Positions 46,962-55,828 of a DNA stretch of 64,000 nt are shown here, in pieces. The translations under genes were made by a program, and so were the position numbers. Origin of the DNA: Brevibacillus massiliensis (GTDB lineage: Bacteria; Bacillota; Bacilli; Brevibacillales; Brevibacillaceae). Numbering within the stretch: the stretch's first letter is position 1; each line of letters opens with the position of its first letter. Under the pieces are notes generated by a model. It saw only the letters and a program-made list of their open reading frames with translations. It was not told the origin of the DNA and ran no database searches. The stretch spans positions 213,955 through 277,954 of the forward strand of contig NZ_HE978539.1 of assembly GCF_000311785.1 (NCBI RefSeq), written 5' to 3'.

Positions 46962-48368
46962 TCATACCCAACCGAATGCCCGAACCGTCTGCGCTACCGC
47001 AAAGGTGACGGCGATCGCGATGGCAAGAGGGATCACGCCGGAGAGAACGGTCCATTTTACGCTCTTCGTTTCTTTGTAAATATTGATCAGCGTTGTGCCG
47101 CACGGGTAATGGAGCAAGGAGAACAGCATCGTATTCAAGGCGGTCAGCCAGGTCCAGCCGTGATCGAGAAAGATCTGCTTGATATTATCCAGCCCGTCGG
47201 CATCTACCATCGCGCCGGTGGACATGTATCCCATCAGCAGGATCGGCAGAACGATTTCGTTTGCCGGCAGTCCGAGGATAAAGGCCATCAGGATAAAGCC
47301 ATCCAGGCCAATCGCGCGGGCAAACGGATCGAAAAAGGCTGCCATGTGGTTGAGTACACTGGTTCCGCCAACGTCGACATTGCCCAAAATCCATGTGATG
47401 ACGCCGGCCGGGGCAGCGACGAGGACGGCCCGTTTCAGGACATTCCACGATTTATCTCTCGAGGAGATGAGGATCGTCTTGATAAATTGCGGCTTGCGAT
47501 AAGGCGGCAATTCCAGTGTGTAGTGAGTCGGAATGCCGCGCAGCGCTGTTTTCGATAAAACCCAGGAGACAGCCAGCGTCACTGCTACGCCGATCAGCAC
47601 CATCCCCATGACGATGAACGCAGTTACCATCGTCTGGTACTGGCTGCTTACACCAACGGCCATGAACAGGGAAGCGAGCAGGATCAGGATAGGCCATCTG
47701 CCGTTGCAGGGTACGAAGTTGTTGGTCAAAATCGCCAGGATTCTCTCGCGCGGAGATTCGATGATCCGAGTGGACAGGATGGCCGCCGCGTTGCAGCCAA
47801 AACCCATCGACATGGTCAGAGCCTGCTTGCCGTGGCCGCCCGATTTTTTAAACAACCGGTCCATGTTGAAGGCAACCCGCGGCAGGAATCCGAAATTCTC
47901 CAAGAGTGCGAATACGGGGAAGAAGATGGCCATCGGCGGCAGCATGACGCTGATCACCCATGACGTCCCCCGGTAAAAGCCCAGCACGAGAACCCCGTGT
48001 ATCCATTCCGGCACATGCAAGGCCTGAAAGCCGGCAGTCAGGTACCCTTCTATCCATGTAAACATGCTGGCCAGCATTTCCGACGGGACGTTCGCGCCGG
48101 CGATGGTAATCCAGAAGACGACACCCAGTATCGCAAGCATGATCGGGAAGCCCCAGATCGGCGATGTGACGATCTTATCCAGCCGGTAAGTCGTCTCCAG
48201 TTTTTTTCTGTCCTCATACCTGACGGACTCGCGGCAGATTTCATGGGTCGTCTTGTAGATGTCGCTGACGATGCCGTCCCTGATGCTGTTTCCTTCTGCC
48301 AGCTTGGCGGCGGCGGCAAAGAGCGAATCCAATGAATTGGAAGAATTAGTGGCATACGGTTTGGCCAT
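46962..48368 (-). CDS. FeoB membrane-domain protein (split FeoB, C-terminal part)
   Basis: A 468-residue membrane protein equal to the transport half of FeoB. After a soluble start (DRKKLETTYRLDKIVTSPIWG) come about ten hydrophobic segments with two Gate repeats: LENFGFLPRVAFNMDRLFKK plus GFGCNAAAILSTRI, and PANEIVLPILLMGYM. The conserved GxGCN and HYPCGTT cysteines are present. AAAGGAGGTGG precedes the ATG inside the end of the GTPase gene. It would pair with the separate G-domain protein to import Fe(II). Confidence 0.88.
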   Translation of the reverse strand: MAKPYATNSSNSLDSLFAAAAKLAEGNSIRDGIVSDIYKTTHEICRESVRYEDRKKLETTYRLDKIVTSPIWGFPIMLAILGVVFWITIAGANVPSEMLASMFTWIEGYLTAGFQALHVPEWIHGVLVLGFYRGTSWVISVMLPPMAIFFPVFALLENFGFLPRVAFNMDRLFKKSGGHGKQALTMSMGFGCNAAAILSTRIIESPRERILAILTNNFVPCNGRWPILILLASLFMAVGVSSQYQTMVTAFIVMGMVLIGVAVTLAVSWVLSKTALRGIPTHYTLELPPYRKPQFIKTILISSRDKSWNVLKRAVLVAAPAGVITWILGNVDVGGTSVLNHMAAFFDPFARAIGLDGFILMAFILGLPANEIVLPILLMGYMSTGAMVDADGLDNIKQIFLDHGWTWLTALNTMLFSLLHYPCGTTLINIYKETKSVKWTVLSGVIPLAIAIAVTFAVAQTVRAFGWV

Positions 48369-49071
48369 AGTTTACCACCTCCTTTACGGGTGCGCTTTCG
48401 CCGGCGTGTTCCTTCAGCGCTGCGAGCAAGGACCCATCGCCGTCCAATAAGCGCAAGGCGACCCATCTGGCCGGGAAGAGGTCACCCAGCGTCTGGCGAA
48501 TAAAGGGCTCCAGTTTTTGGATGCTCTGTTCAATTTCCTCGCTGTACGTGACCCGAATGGGGACAGGTACGATCCGGCCTGAAGCCACCTTTTCCACCAG
48601 ATCCAGCAGCGCTTCTATTCCGGTCTTGCTGCGGGCTGATATGGCTGCAACGGGCACGCCCAACCGTTCGCTGATTCTGTCAAGGTTGATGCGGATCCCC
48701 AGTTTGGCCGCTTCATCCATCAAATTGATGCAGACGACCACGCGATTGGTCATCTCCAGCACCTGCAGCGCCAGATTCAGGTTCCGTTCCAGGGAAGTGG
48801 CGTCGAGAACGACGATCGTCACGTCCGGTTTTTCAAAGATGATGTAGTTCCGGGCCACCTCTTCATCGGCTGAATTGGAGTACAGCGAGTACGTTCCCGG
48901 CAAATCGATCACGCGAAATGTCTTTCCGTTATGGGTAAATTCACCCTCGGCCCTCTCCACTGTTTTGCCTGCCCAGTTACCCGTATGCTGGCGCAGTCCG
49001 GTCAGCGCGTTGAAAAGGGTGCTTTTTCCGGTATTGGGGTTGCCGGCGAGAGCGATTCGGTACGTTGTCAT
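48346..49071 (-). CDS. FeoB GTPase-domain protein (split FeoB, N-terminal part)
   Basis: A 241-residue cytoplasmic GTPase: G1 ALAGNPNTGKSTLFNALTG, G2 region TGNWAGKTVERAEG, G3 VIDLPGTYSL, G4 INLMDEA (NxxD), G5 SARSKTG, then a helical domain like the FeoB GDI region. No membrane segments follow. Its stop lies 23 bases inside the start of the membrane-domain gene. ATGA overlap with feoA upstream. Confidence 0.9.
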   Translation of the reverse strand: MTTYRIALAGNPNTGKSTLFNALTGLRQHTGNWAGKTVERAEGEFTHNGKTFRVIDLPGTYSLYSNSADEEVARNYIIFEKPDVTIVVLDATSLERNLNLALQVLEMTNRVVVCINLMDEAAKLGIRINLDRISERLGVPVAAISARSKTGIEALLDLVEKVASGRIVPVPIRVTYSEEIEQSIQKLEPFIRQTLGDLFPARWVALRLLDGDGSLLAALKEHAGESAPVKEVVNYGQTVCH

Positions 49072-49322
49072 GAGCGGTCACCTCCAATAAGTTCCCCGAA
49101 GATAAGCGAGCTTTCTTCCTGCCTGAGCGCAATGGTCGTATTGTTCACGCGAAACGCAATCGGATCACCCAGCGGACTTTTTTGCAAGACCTCTACCACA
49201 TTTCCCGGGACAAACCCGAGATCAAGCAACCTTCTCCGCAAGACTCCCTGTACGTCAATCCGGACCAGTCGAACCCGGTTGCCGGTCTTGGTATCGGAGA
49301 GCCGGACACTGGTTGTTGGCAT
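49068..49322 (-). CDS. feoA: Ferrous iron transport protein A
   Basis: SH3-like protein of 84 residues: LSDTKTGNRVRLVRID, RRRLLDLGFVPGNVVEVLQKS and PIAFRVNNTTIALRQEES match FeoA. First gene of the feoA-feoB(G)-feoB(M) operon. Confidence 0.92.
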   Translation of the reverse strand: MPTTSVRLSDTKTGNRVRLVRIDVQGVLRRRLLDLGFVPGNVVEVLQKSPLGDPIAFRVNNTTIALRQEESSLIFGELIGGDRS

Positions 49323-49351
49323 ATGTTTTCACCGTCCCATAATGTATGAAG

Positions 49352-49500
49352 CTAAGCCAAAGTGTTTACCTGAAGCAACTTTTGGTGCAAAAATTTTTGG
49401 ATAGTACGAAATTTGCATATGCTATAATCTATGCCGCTTCTTGAAAAAGTTGTGTTAGAAATAAAAATTTTCACGAGGGCAACTTTTTAGCACTAAGCCA
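49352..49500. repeat. Repeated motifs in the feo leader
   Basis: CTAAGCCA occurs at 49352-49359 and 49493-49500, and GCAACTTTT at 49375-49383 and 49479-49487, in mirrored order. The segment lies between the feo promoter and feoA. TTAGCACTAA at 49487-49496 is a small palindrome resembling a DtxR/MntR-type half-site pair. Function unknown. Confidence 0.4.
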
Positions 49501-49512
49501 TCCTTTAATCGA

Positions 49513-49542
49513 ATTATATCCAAAATGTTTGCCCCGACGCAA
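49513..49542 (-). promoter_or_regulatory. Sigma-A-type promoter of the feo operon
   Basis: On the minus strand TTGCGT (49537-49542), 18-base spacer, TATAAT (49513-49518). It predicts a ~180-base untranslated leader before feoA. No classic 19-bp Fur box was found. Confidence 0.6.
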
Positions 49543-49686
49543 CACTTTTTTGCAGCATGGGAAGGGATCGCATTCATCGAAGCTTTTCCCATAGGGAGCC
49601 GGTTCGCTTCGGCTTTGTTTTAAAATGGAGAACCTTTGGTCATAACTGTAATGATCAGCTATTTCATGTCAGGAGGATATAGAAGG

Positions 49687-50214
49687 ATGAAAAAAATCTG
49701 GACACTTGCTGCAGCAGCCCTGCTCGTCGGCATTGGGGCTTGGATGGTTGTCGGAAAGACGCAACCTGTCATTCGCGAGATGCCTGAAGTGCAAATCGTC
49801 AGTGCCAAGGGAGAAAAAATCGGCACGGCAACGCTGACGGAAGAGGGTGGCGGAGTGAAGCTTCGGATCAAGGCCAGCCAGCTCCCCCCGGGAAAACACG
49901 GCTTCCACATTCACGAGTCGTCATTTCAAGGACAGGATTTCAAGGCGGCCGGCGCCCATTTCAACCCGTACGGCAAAAAGCATGGTTTCGACAACCCGGA
50001 GGGGCATCATCTGGGGGACATGCCCAACTTGACCGTCAAGCCGGATGGAACCGTCGATACGGAGGTCATGCTGAACAACGCCACCTTGAAAAAAGGGGAG
50101 AAGAACTCGCTGTTAGGCAAGTCGATCATCATTCATTCCGGTGAAGACGATGGCAAAACGGATCCGGCCGGAAACTCCGGAGACAGGATTGCCGGCGGTG
50201 TCATCGCTGAATAA
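49687..50214 (+). CDS. Cu/Zn superoxide dismutase-family protein, membrane-anchored
   Basis: A 175-residue protein: N-terminal signal/anchor (IWTLAAAALLVGIGAWMVVG) and an SOD beta-barrel. Cu ligands are present: HGFHIHE (two His), AGAHFNP (bridging His) and IIIHSGEDD. The Zn loop HGFDNPEGHHLGDMPNL has His and Asp. Arg in GDRIAGGVIAE fits the active-site Arg. The two Cys forming the family disulfide are absent (SSFQGQDFKAAG, RIAGGVI). B. subtilis YojM lacks Cu ligands, but this protein keeps them. AGGAGG precedes ATG 49687. Confidence 0.88.
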   Translation: MKKIWTLAAAALLVGIGAWMVVGKTQPVIREMPEVQIVSAKGEKIGTATLTEEGGGVKLRIKASQLPPGKHGFHIHESSFQGQDFKAAGAHFNPYGKKHGFDNPEGHHLGDMPNLTVKPDGTVDTEVMLNNATLKKGEKNSLLGKSIIIHSGEDDGKTDPAGNSGDRIAGGVIAE

Positions 50215-50320
50215 AAAGAACCTGATTGACAAGAAAAATTTCATAAACTACGATGGGAAGTGACTACGGAAGGGTGTGCGATGCGCAACCCTTTTCTTAT
50301 TTTGAAAGGATGGGTCGGTT

Positions 50321-52084
50321 GTGGACACTTTGCGCCAGTTGGGTTGGTTTTTCCGCAAGTACTGGAAACGATACAGCTTTGGCATTCTCATCTTGTTCAC
50401 GATCGATCTTTTGATGCTGTGGCCGCCGCGGTTGATCGGCGAGACCGTGGACCGCATGCGGACTTCCGCACTGGATTCGCATTCCCTGGGAATGGCCGTC
50501 GCCACCCTTGCAGGACTTGGCGTGTTGATGTACGGCCTGCGCTTCTTGTGGCGCTACCTGCTGTACGGCGGATCGCTTGCGCTGGGAGTGACCTTGCGCA
50601 GAAGGCTGTTTGGCCACCTGACCAGGATGACGCCTTCGTTTTACCAGCGGCGCCGGACGGGCGACTTGATGGCGGTCGCTACCAATGACATTCCGGCGAT
50701 TGAAATGACGGCAGGCGATGGCGTACTGACGCTGGCTGACTCGCTTTTCATGACGATTCTTACTTTTTCTACCATGCTGATTGCGATTGATTGGAAGCTG
50801 ACCTTGGCTGCGCTGCTGCCGATGCCGTTTTTGGCCTGGGCTACGGCCTTTTACGGCAAACTGCTGCATGAACGGTTTTACGCTGCCCAGGAGGCGTTCG
50901 GCAGGATGAACGATTACGTGCAGGAATCAGTCAGCGGAGTCAGGGTGCTGCGTTCCTTCGTTCAGGAGAGGCACGATGTCGAGGCTTTCCGCAGGGTGAG
51001 CGAAGAAACGCTGCAGCGCAATGTGGGCGTCGCCCGGATAGACGCATTGTTCGAACCGACGATTACGGTCATTATCGGGTTCAGCTTTTTAATCGGGTTG
51101 GGGTATGGCTCGCTGCTGGTGTTTCACAGCCAGATTTCTTTGGGAGATTTGGTCGCGTTCAACATGTACCTGGGGTTGTTGATCTGGCCGATGTTTGCGT
51201 TTGGCTGGATGATCAACATCATTCAGCGCGGGGGCGCTTCCCTCAAGCGTCTGCAGGAGCTGTTTGCCGAACAGCCAGAGGTGACGGATTCCGCCGATGC
51301 AGACGGCGACCTGGCTGCGGGAGGCATCCGGGCGGAGAAGCTGACTTTTGTCTACCCGGGGGCAGAGAGGCCCGCCCTGCAGGACGTATCCTTTTCCCTG
51401 CGCCGGGGGGAAACGCTTGGCGTGGTAGGGAGGACCGGCAGCGGCAAGTCCACGCTTTGCCGCCTGCTGCTGCACCAGTATCCGCTGGAGCAAAACCGCT
51501 TGTTTTTTACGGAGAAGCCGATAGAGAGCATCAAACTTGCCGCGCTGCGAGGTTTGCTTGCCTACGTCCCGCAGGAGCATCTGCTCTTCTCGCGCTCGAT
51601 CCGGGAGAACGTCGCTTTCGGCAAACCGGATGCGACAGATGAGGAAGTCTGGCAGGCTTTGCGCCAAGCGGAGCTGGCGAGCGACATCGCCTACCTGCCC
51701 GACGGGATTCAGACGCTCGTCGGGGAAAAAGGCGTGATGATCTCCGGCGGACAAAAGCAGCGCATCTCAATTGCCCGGGCGCTGCTGCTGAACCCGGAGA
51801 TTTTGATCATGGACGATTCCCTCTCTGCGGTGGACGCCCGAACGGAGGAGCGGATCCTTGGGCATCTGCGCGAGACGCGGGCAGGCAAGACGACCATCAT
51901 CACCGCCCATCGCCTGTCAGCCGTGGAGCACGCCGACCAGATCATCGTCCTCGACGAAGGAAGGATCGTGGAGCGCGGTACCCATGATGATTTAATGAGG
52001 CTGGGAGGCTGGTATGCGCAGCAGTACCGGCGCCAGCAGATGGAAGATCAAGTGAGCGAATGGAAGAGGGGCGTCGGCGGATGA
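50321..52084 (+). CDS. Heterodimeric ABC exporter subunit, YheI/BmrC-like
   Basis: Half-transporter of 587 residues: six helices, then an ATPase domain with Walker A GRTGSGKSTLCR, signature ISGGQKQRISIARAL and Walker B ILIMDDSLSAVD. The residue after the Walker B Asp is Asp instead of the catalytic Glu, marking the degenerate site seen in one subunit of heterodimeric exporters. GTG start at 50321. ATGA overlap with the partner gene. Multidrug export is the known role of the YheI/YheH pair. Confidence 0.88.
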   Translation: MDTLRQLGWFFRKYWKRYSFGILILFTIDLLMLWPPRLIGETVDRMRTSALDSHSLGMAVATLAGLGVLMYGLRFLWRYLLYGGSLALGVTLRRRLFGHLTRMTPSFYQRRRTGDLMAVATNDIPAIEMTAGDGVLTLADSLFMTILTFSTMLIAIDWKLTLAALLPMPFLAWATAFYGKLLHERFYAAQEAFGRMNDYVQESVSGVRVLRSFVQERHDVEAFRRVSEETLQRNVGVARIDALFEPTITVIIGFSFLIGLGYGSLLVFHSQISLGDLVAFNMYLGLLIWPMFAFGWMINIIQRGGASLKRLQELFAEQPEVTDSADADGDLAAGGIRAEKLTFVYPGAERPALQDVSFSLRRGETLGVVGRTGSGKSTLCRLLLHQYPLEQNRLFFTEKPIESIKLAALRGLLAYVPQEHLLFSRSIRENVAFGKPDATDEEVWQALRQAELASDIAYLPDGIQTLVGEKGVMISGGQKQRISIARALLLNPEILIMDDSLSAVDARTEERILGHLRETRAGKTTIITAHRLSAVEHADQIIVLDEGRIVERGTHDDLMRLGGWYAQQYRRQQMEDQVSEWKRGVGG

Positions 52085-54177
52085 ACGGGCAGAGAGTCTG
52101 GCGAAGGCTTGTCGGATATGCCAAACCGTTTCAGCGGCGGATATGGTTGGCCTTGCTGCTGCTGATCCTCAGCACCGGCGCGGAACTGGCCGGCCCGTTT
52201 CTGGCCAAGGCGGCGATTGACAACCACATTCTCGGCATTCAAAGACGGTGGTATCACTATGATTCACTGCCGCCATCCGCGCTTGAACAAGGAATCAATC
52301 ACGTCCAAATCAATGACTTTTACCTGATTCGGGAAGACTGGCTGCCGCAGGATCAACGGCAAGGGCTGGCAGCTCTCGGCAGGGAAAATCGAATCCTGCC
52401 GCAGGGGACGACTTACTATCTGGTGGACGGGACGATCGCTTCCAATCAGGAATATACAGTGGCTTCACCCGCAGGGGACGCGGACGGAAGGAATGCCGTT
52501 TTGGTGACCGGGCGCGGAGGGGAAGAGGAGCGGCTTGCGGCCGTCAGGTTGAGCCGCCGGGAAGTCATGCAGCTGTATGCTTATGACGTGGCTCCGCTGT
52601 TGTGGATATCGGGCGGCTATGCAGCCCTTATCTTTCTGTCGGCGGCGCTTCAGTACTTCCAGCTGCTCTCCCTGCAGACGACGGCACAGCGGATTATTCA
52701 AAGCATGCGAATGGAGATTTTTACTCACCTTCAAAAGCTGCCGATCGCTTTTTTTGACCGGACGCCGGTGGGCCAGCTCGTCTCCCGCGTCAGCAACGAC
52801 ACGGAGGCGGTGCGTGAGCTGTATGTCAGCGTCCTGGCCACGTTCGTGCAAAACGGGGTCTTCCTCTTCGGCATCCTGATCGCGCTGTTTTTGCTGCAGC
52901 CTGCCTTGGCGCTCGGTTTTTGTCTCATCCTGCCGTTCATTATCGCGCTGGTCGTCCTGTATCGCCGCTACAGCTCGCGCGCCTTTGCCGTCATCCGCAG
53001 CAGACTGGCCGAGATGAACACGACCGTCAATGAAATGATTCAAAACATGGCGATTGTTCAAGCGTTTCGGCGGGAAGAGAGCGCAGCGGAAGAGTTTGCC
53101 CGGCACAATCAAGGCTACTTCCAGGGACGGATGCGGGAAAACGTGCTGGAAGCGTACTTCCTGCGTCCGGCGGTTGACGTGCTGTACTACCTTGCCCTGA
53201 CGCTGGTGATCTGGTATTTTGGCGCCGCTTCGCTGCGGGGCTCTGTCTCGTTTGGGGTGTTGTACGCATTTATCCTGTATATAGAGCGGTTTTTTGAGCC
53301 GATCAACATGATCATGTCCCGGCTATCGCAATTGCAGCAGGCGGCCGCCTCTGCCGAACGGGTGTTTGAGGTGCTGGATACGCCGGCAGTGGAGGAGACA
53401 GGCAAACTTCCTGTGCCAAGGCCGCAGGGCAGGGTGGTTTTTGAAAATGTCTGGTTCGCTTACCACGAGGAGCAGTACGTGCTGAAGAACGTCTCCTTTG
53501 CCGCAGAGCCGGGCCAAACCGTGGCGCTCGTCGGCCACACCGGTTCCGGCAAAAGCTCGATCATGAATCTGCTGCTTGGCTTTTACGGGCCCAATCGCGG
53601 CCGCATAACCGTCGATGGCACGGACATCCAGAGCATGGCACCGGGTGAACTACGCAAGCACATCGGACTCGTCTTGCAGGATCCGTATCTGTTCTCGGGC
53701 GATGTCTCGTTCAACATTCGCCTTTACAACGAGGCGATAAGCGACGAAGCGGTAAGGCGGGCGGCAGAGGCAGTCAAGGCTGACGAGTTTATCCGCCGGC
53801 TGCCGGGCGGATACAGCCACGTCATCGCAGAGCGCGGTTCGACGCTTTCTTCCGGACAGCGCCAGCTTCTTTCTTTCGCCCGGGCGCTTGCCGCCGATCC
53901 GGCGATCCTGATTCTCGACGAGGCGACGGCCAGCATCGACAGCGAGACGGAATCGGCGATACGGGAGGCGCTGCATGTGCTCTCACAGGGACGGACGACC
54001 TTCATGATCGCCCACCGCCTGTCGACGATTCAGCATGCCGATCTAATCGTCGTGCTGTCGCGGGGCGAGATCGTGGAGCGGGGGACGCATGAAGAATTGA
54101 TGAAGCAAGGCGGGTTGTATCAGAAAATGTACCAGCTTCAGCAAGGGCAGCAGGCTGGTGGGGTAGATGTATCGTGA
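52081..54177 (+). CDS. Heterodimeric ABC exporter subunit, YheH/BmrD-like
   Basis: Partner half-transporter of 698 residues. Between the first and second helices is a ~115-residue extracytoplasmic insert (about residues 57-170, from RRWYHYDSLPPSALEQG), as in YheH. ATPase: Walker A GHTGSGKSSIMN, signature LSSGQRQLLSFARAL (degenerate LSGGQ), Walker B ILILDEATASID with the catalytic Glu. The canonical and degenerate parts thus complement those of the partner. ATG 52081 follows AGAGGGG. Confidence 0.88.
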   Translation: MNGQRVWRRLVGYAKPFQRRIWLALLLLILSTGAELAGPFLAKAAIDNHILGIQRRWYHYDSLPPSALEQGINHVQINDFYLIREDWLPQDQRQGLAALGRENRILPQGTTYYLVDGTIASNQEYTVASPAGDADGRNAVLVTGRGGEEERLAAVRLSRREVMQLYAYDVAPLLWISGGYAALIFLSAALQYFQLLSLQTTAQRIIQSMRMEIFTHLQKLPIAFFDRTPVGQLVSRVSNDTEAVRELYVSVLATFVQNGVFLFGILIALFLLQPALALGFCLILPFIIALVVLYRRYSSRAFAVIRSRLAEMNTTVNEMIQNMAIVQAFRREESAAEEFARHNQGYFQGRMRENVLEAYFLRPAVDVLYYLALTLVIWYFGAASLRGSVSFGVLYAFILYIERFFEPINMIMSRLSQLQQAAASAERVFEVLDTPAVEETGKLPVPRPQGRVVFENVWFAYHEEQYVLKNVSFAAEPGQTVALVGHTGSGKSSIMNLLLGFYGPNRGRITVDGTDIQSMAPGELRKHIGLVLQDPYLFSGDVSFNIRLYNEAISDEAVRRAAEAVKADEFIRRLPGGYSHVIAERGSTLSSGQRQLLSFARALAADPAILILDEATASIDSETESAIREALHVLSQGRTTFMIAHRLSTIQHADLIVVLSRGEIVERGTHEELMKQGGLYQKMYQLQQGQQAGGVDVS

Positions 54178-54180
54178 CAT

Positions 54181-54460
54181 CCTCTCATCATGATTTTCTT
54201 TCCTAAAGAACGGCGCAGGGAACGAAAGCGGCGACGCATATAGCCGACATGCTTGCCTGAAAAAAGGAAGCGGGTTCGCTTACCACAGCAAGCTGATGAA
54301 GACCGAGGTCAACCCCAATTGGGGTTTTGGCCGGATCGGAAACGCTTTTCATCTCGCAAGAAGTTTCCACAGGAATAGCCACGTACCAATTGGGTCCTTT
54401 CCGCAACAATTGAACCGTACCGCGATATTCCCGATTTAGATCCACCTTATGTTTTTGAAA
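54181..54460 (-). pseudogene. TnpB (IS605/IS200-type OrfB) relic
   Basis: On the minus strand YRGTVQLLRKGPNWYVAIPVE and GVDLGLHQLAVVS are the central region and RuvC-I motif of TnpB. After VVS the frame shifts: in another frame the expected SGKHVGYMRRRFRSLRRSLG follows, ending at about 54181. Both ends of the gene and any terminal hairpins are missing, so the relic is dead. It abuts the end of the ABC exporter gene. Confidence 0.8.
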
Positions 54461-54529
54461 GTAAGGGAAGTGGGTATGAACGATTTTGGTTTCAATAACC
54501 GGCAAGTAGAACTTTCCTGCATTTGTAGT

Positions 54530-54910
54530 AAAACCGATTGTGCGCTGGCGGGCGGGACGGCATTTGCACTGTTTCCGCTGGCAGGCAAGGCAGTCTGGCT
54601 GATGACTGCCCTGCTTGCGGTCGCCGGGGCCGCAGTTGGCTCCTTCTATTCACTGGGCCTGGCGTTTGCCGCCGACCTGCTGCCGCGCGGCATGGTTCCG
54701 ACGGCCGGGATGATTGCGGGAATGAATTTCGCTCTGGCCAGCATGTTGGCGCCTAATTTGAACGGGTACCTGCTCGATTTTACGGGCCCGGGGACGATGT
54801 TCCTGGTCATGGGCGGATTATTGGGGGTGTTTGCGCTGCTGGGACTCTTTTTTCGCGAGCGCCGGGCGGAAGTGCACGAAAAAGGAATGGCCACGCAACC
54901 GGCAGACTGA
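54530..54910 (+). pseudogene. C-terminal fragment of an MFS transporter
   Basis: About 125 residues with three to four membrane helices (VWLMTALLAVAGAAVGSFYS, GMIAGMNFALASMLAPNLNG, MFLVMGGLLGVFALLGLFF). SFYSLGLAFAADLLPRGMVP resembles the late half of MFS sugar-phosphate or drug transporters. The 5' two thirds are missing and replaced by the TnpB relic; the open frame continues upstream into unrelated sequence. Remnant left by an insertion plus deletion. Confidence 0.75.
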
Positions 54911-55099
54911 TGGCGGGCAAGCGGGGGAACGCCGGCGCCGGGGTTCCCCCGCAAGCGCATGCCTGTCCAGCCCAAAAGCGCAAGCCCGTCAAAAGTCGAT
55001 CCGGACAAAATTCCGATTAGTGGGAAAAGTTGTGCATTTCCCCTGGCATTGCGCTAAAATAATGGGTAATAGAGCGTAAGTCAGGGGGTTCGTTTTTGC

Positions 55100-55828
55100 G
55101 TGATTATCCAGGTGACAGATCTGCACAAAAACTATGGCGATTTGGAAGTGCTGAAAGGGATTTCGACCACGGTGGACGAACGCGAAGTCGTCTGTGTCAT
55201 CGGACCGTCCGGCTCGGGCAAGAGCACGCTCTTGCGCTGCTTGAACCAGTTGGAGCAGATGACCAGCGGGAAAATTGTCATCAATGGACACGATTTGACC
55301 GACCCGAAGACGAACATAAACAAGGTTCGTGAAGAAGTGGGGATGGTCTTCCAACGATTTAACCTGTTTCCCCACAAAACGGTGTTGGAGAACGTGACGC
55401 TGGCACCCATCAAGGTGAAGAAAATGAACCCGGAGGAAGCCAAATCACAGGGCCTGGCCCTATTGGCAAAAGTGGGACTGGGAGACAAAGCGGACGTCTA
55501 CCCGGACCGCCTGTCGGGTGGGCAGATGCAGCGGGTGGCGATCGCCCGGGCCTTGGCGATGAATCCAAAAGTGATGCTGTTCGACGAACCGACGTCCGCG
55601 CTGGACCCGGAGCTGGTCGGCGAAGTCCTTGCCGTTATGAAAAACCTGGCGCTGGAAGGCATGACGATGGTGGTCGTCACGCACGAAATGGGGTTTGCCC
55701 GGGAGGTCGGCGACCGCGTCATCTTCATGGACCAGGGCGTGATCATGGAGGAAGGCAAGCCGGAACAGATTTTCAGCAACCCGCAGAATGAGCGGCTGCG
55801 CGGATTTTTAAGCAAGACGCTGGCGTAG
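55100..55828 (+). CDS. Polar amino acid ABC transporter ATP-binding protein (GlnQ family), orphan
   Basis: ATPase of 242 residues: [34 protein letters not shown] (GlnQ-type Q-loop), [51 protein letters not shown]. Such genes usually sit with a binding protein and permease, but neither is next to it. It could energise a permease encoded elsewhere or be an operon survivor. GTG 55100 follows AGGGGG. Confidence 0.88.
   Translation: MIIQVTDLHKNYGDLEVLKGISTTVDEREVVCVIGPSGSGKSTLLRCLNQLEQMTSGKIVINGHDLTDPKTNINKVREEVGMVFQRFNLFPHKTVLENVTLAPIKVKKMNPEEAKSQGLALLAKVGLGDKADVYPDRLSGGQMQRVAIARALAMNPKVMLFDEPTSALDPELVGEVLAVMKNLALEGMTMVVVTHEMGFAREVGDRVIFMDQGVIMEEGKPEQIFSNPQNERLRGFLSKTLA

Noticed and set aside
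48346..48368. Frameshift joining the two feoB parts
   Set aside because: The second part has its own strong ribosome binding site and starts at a natural domain boundary, so a genuine split is more likely than a sequencing error.
54449..54910. A complete small membrane protein gene starting at 54449
   Set aside because: The first ~28 residues are antisense to the TnpB relic and unlike a membrane protein; only the MFS-like part is meaningful, so it was called a fragment.
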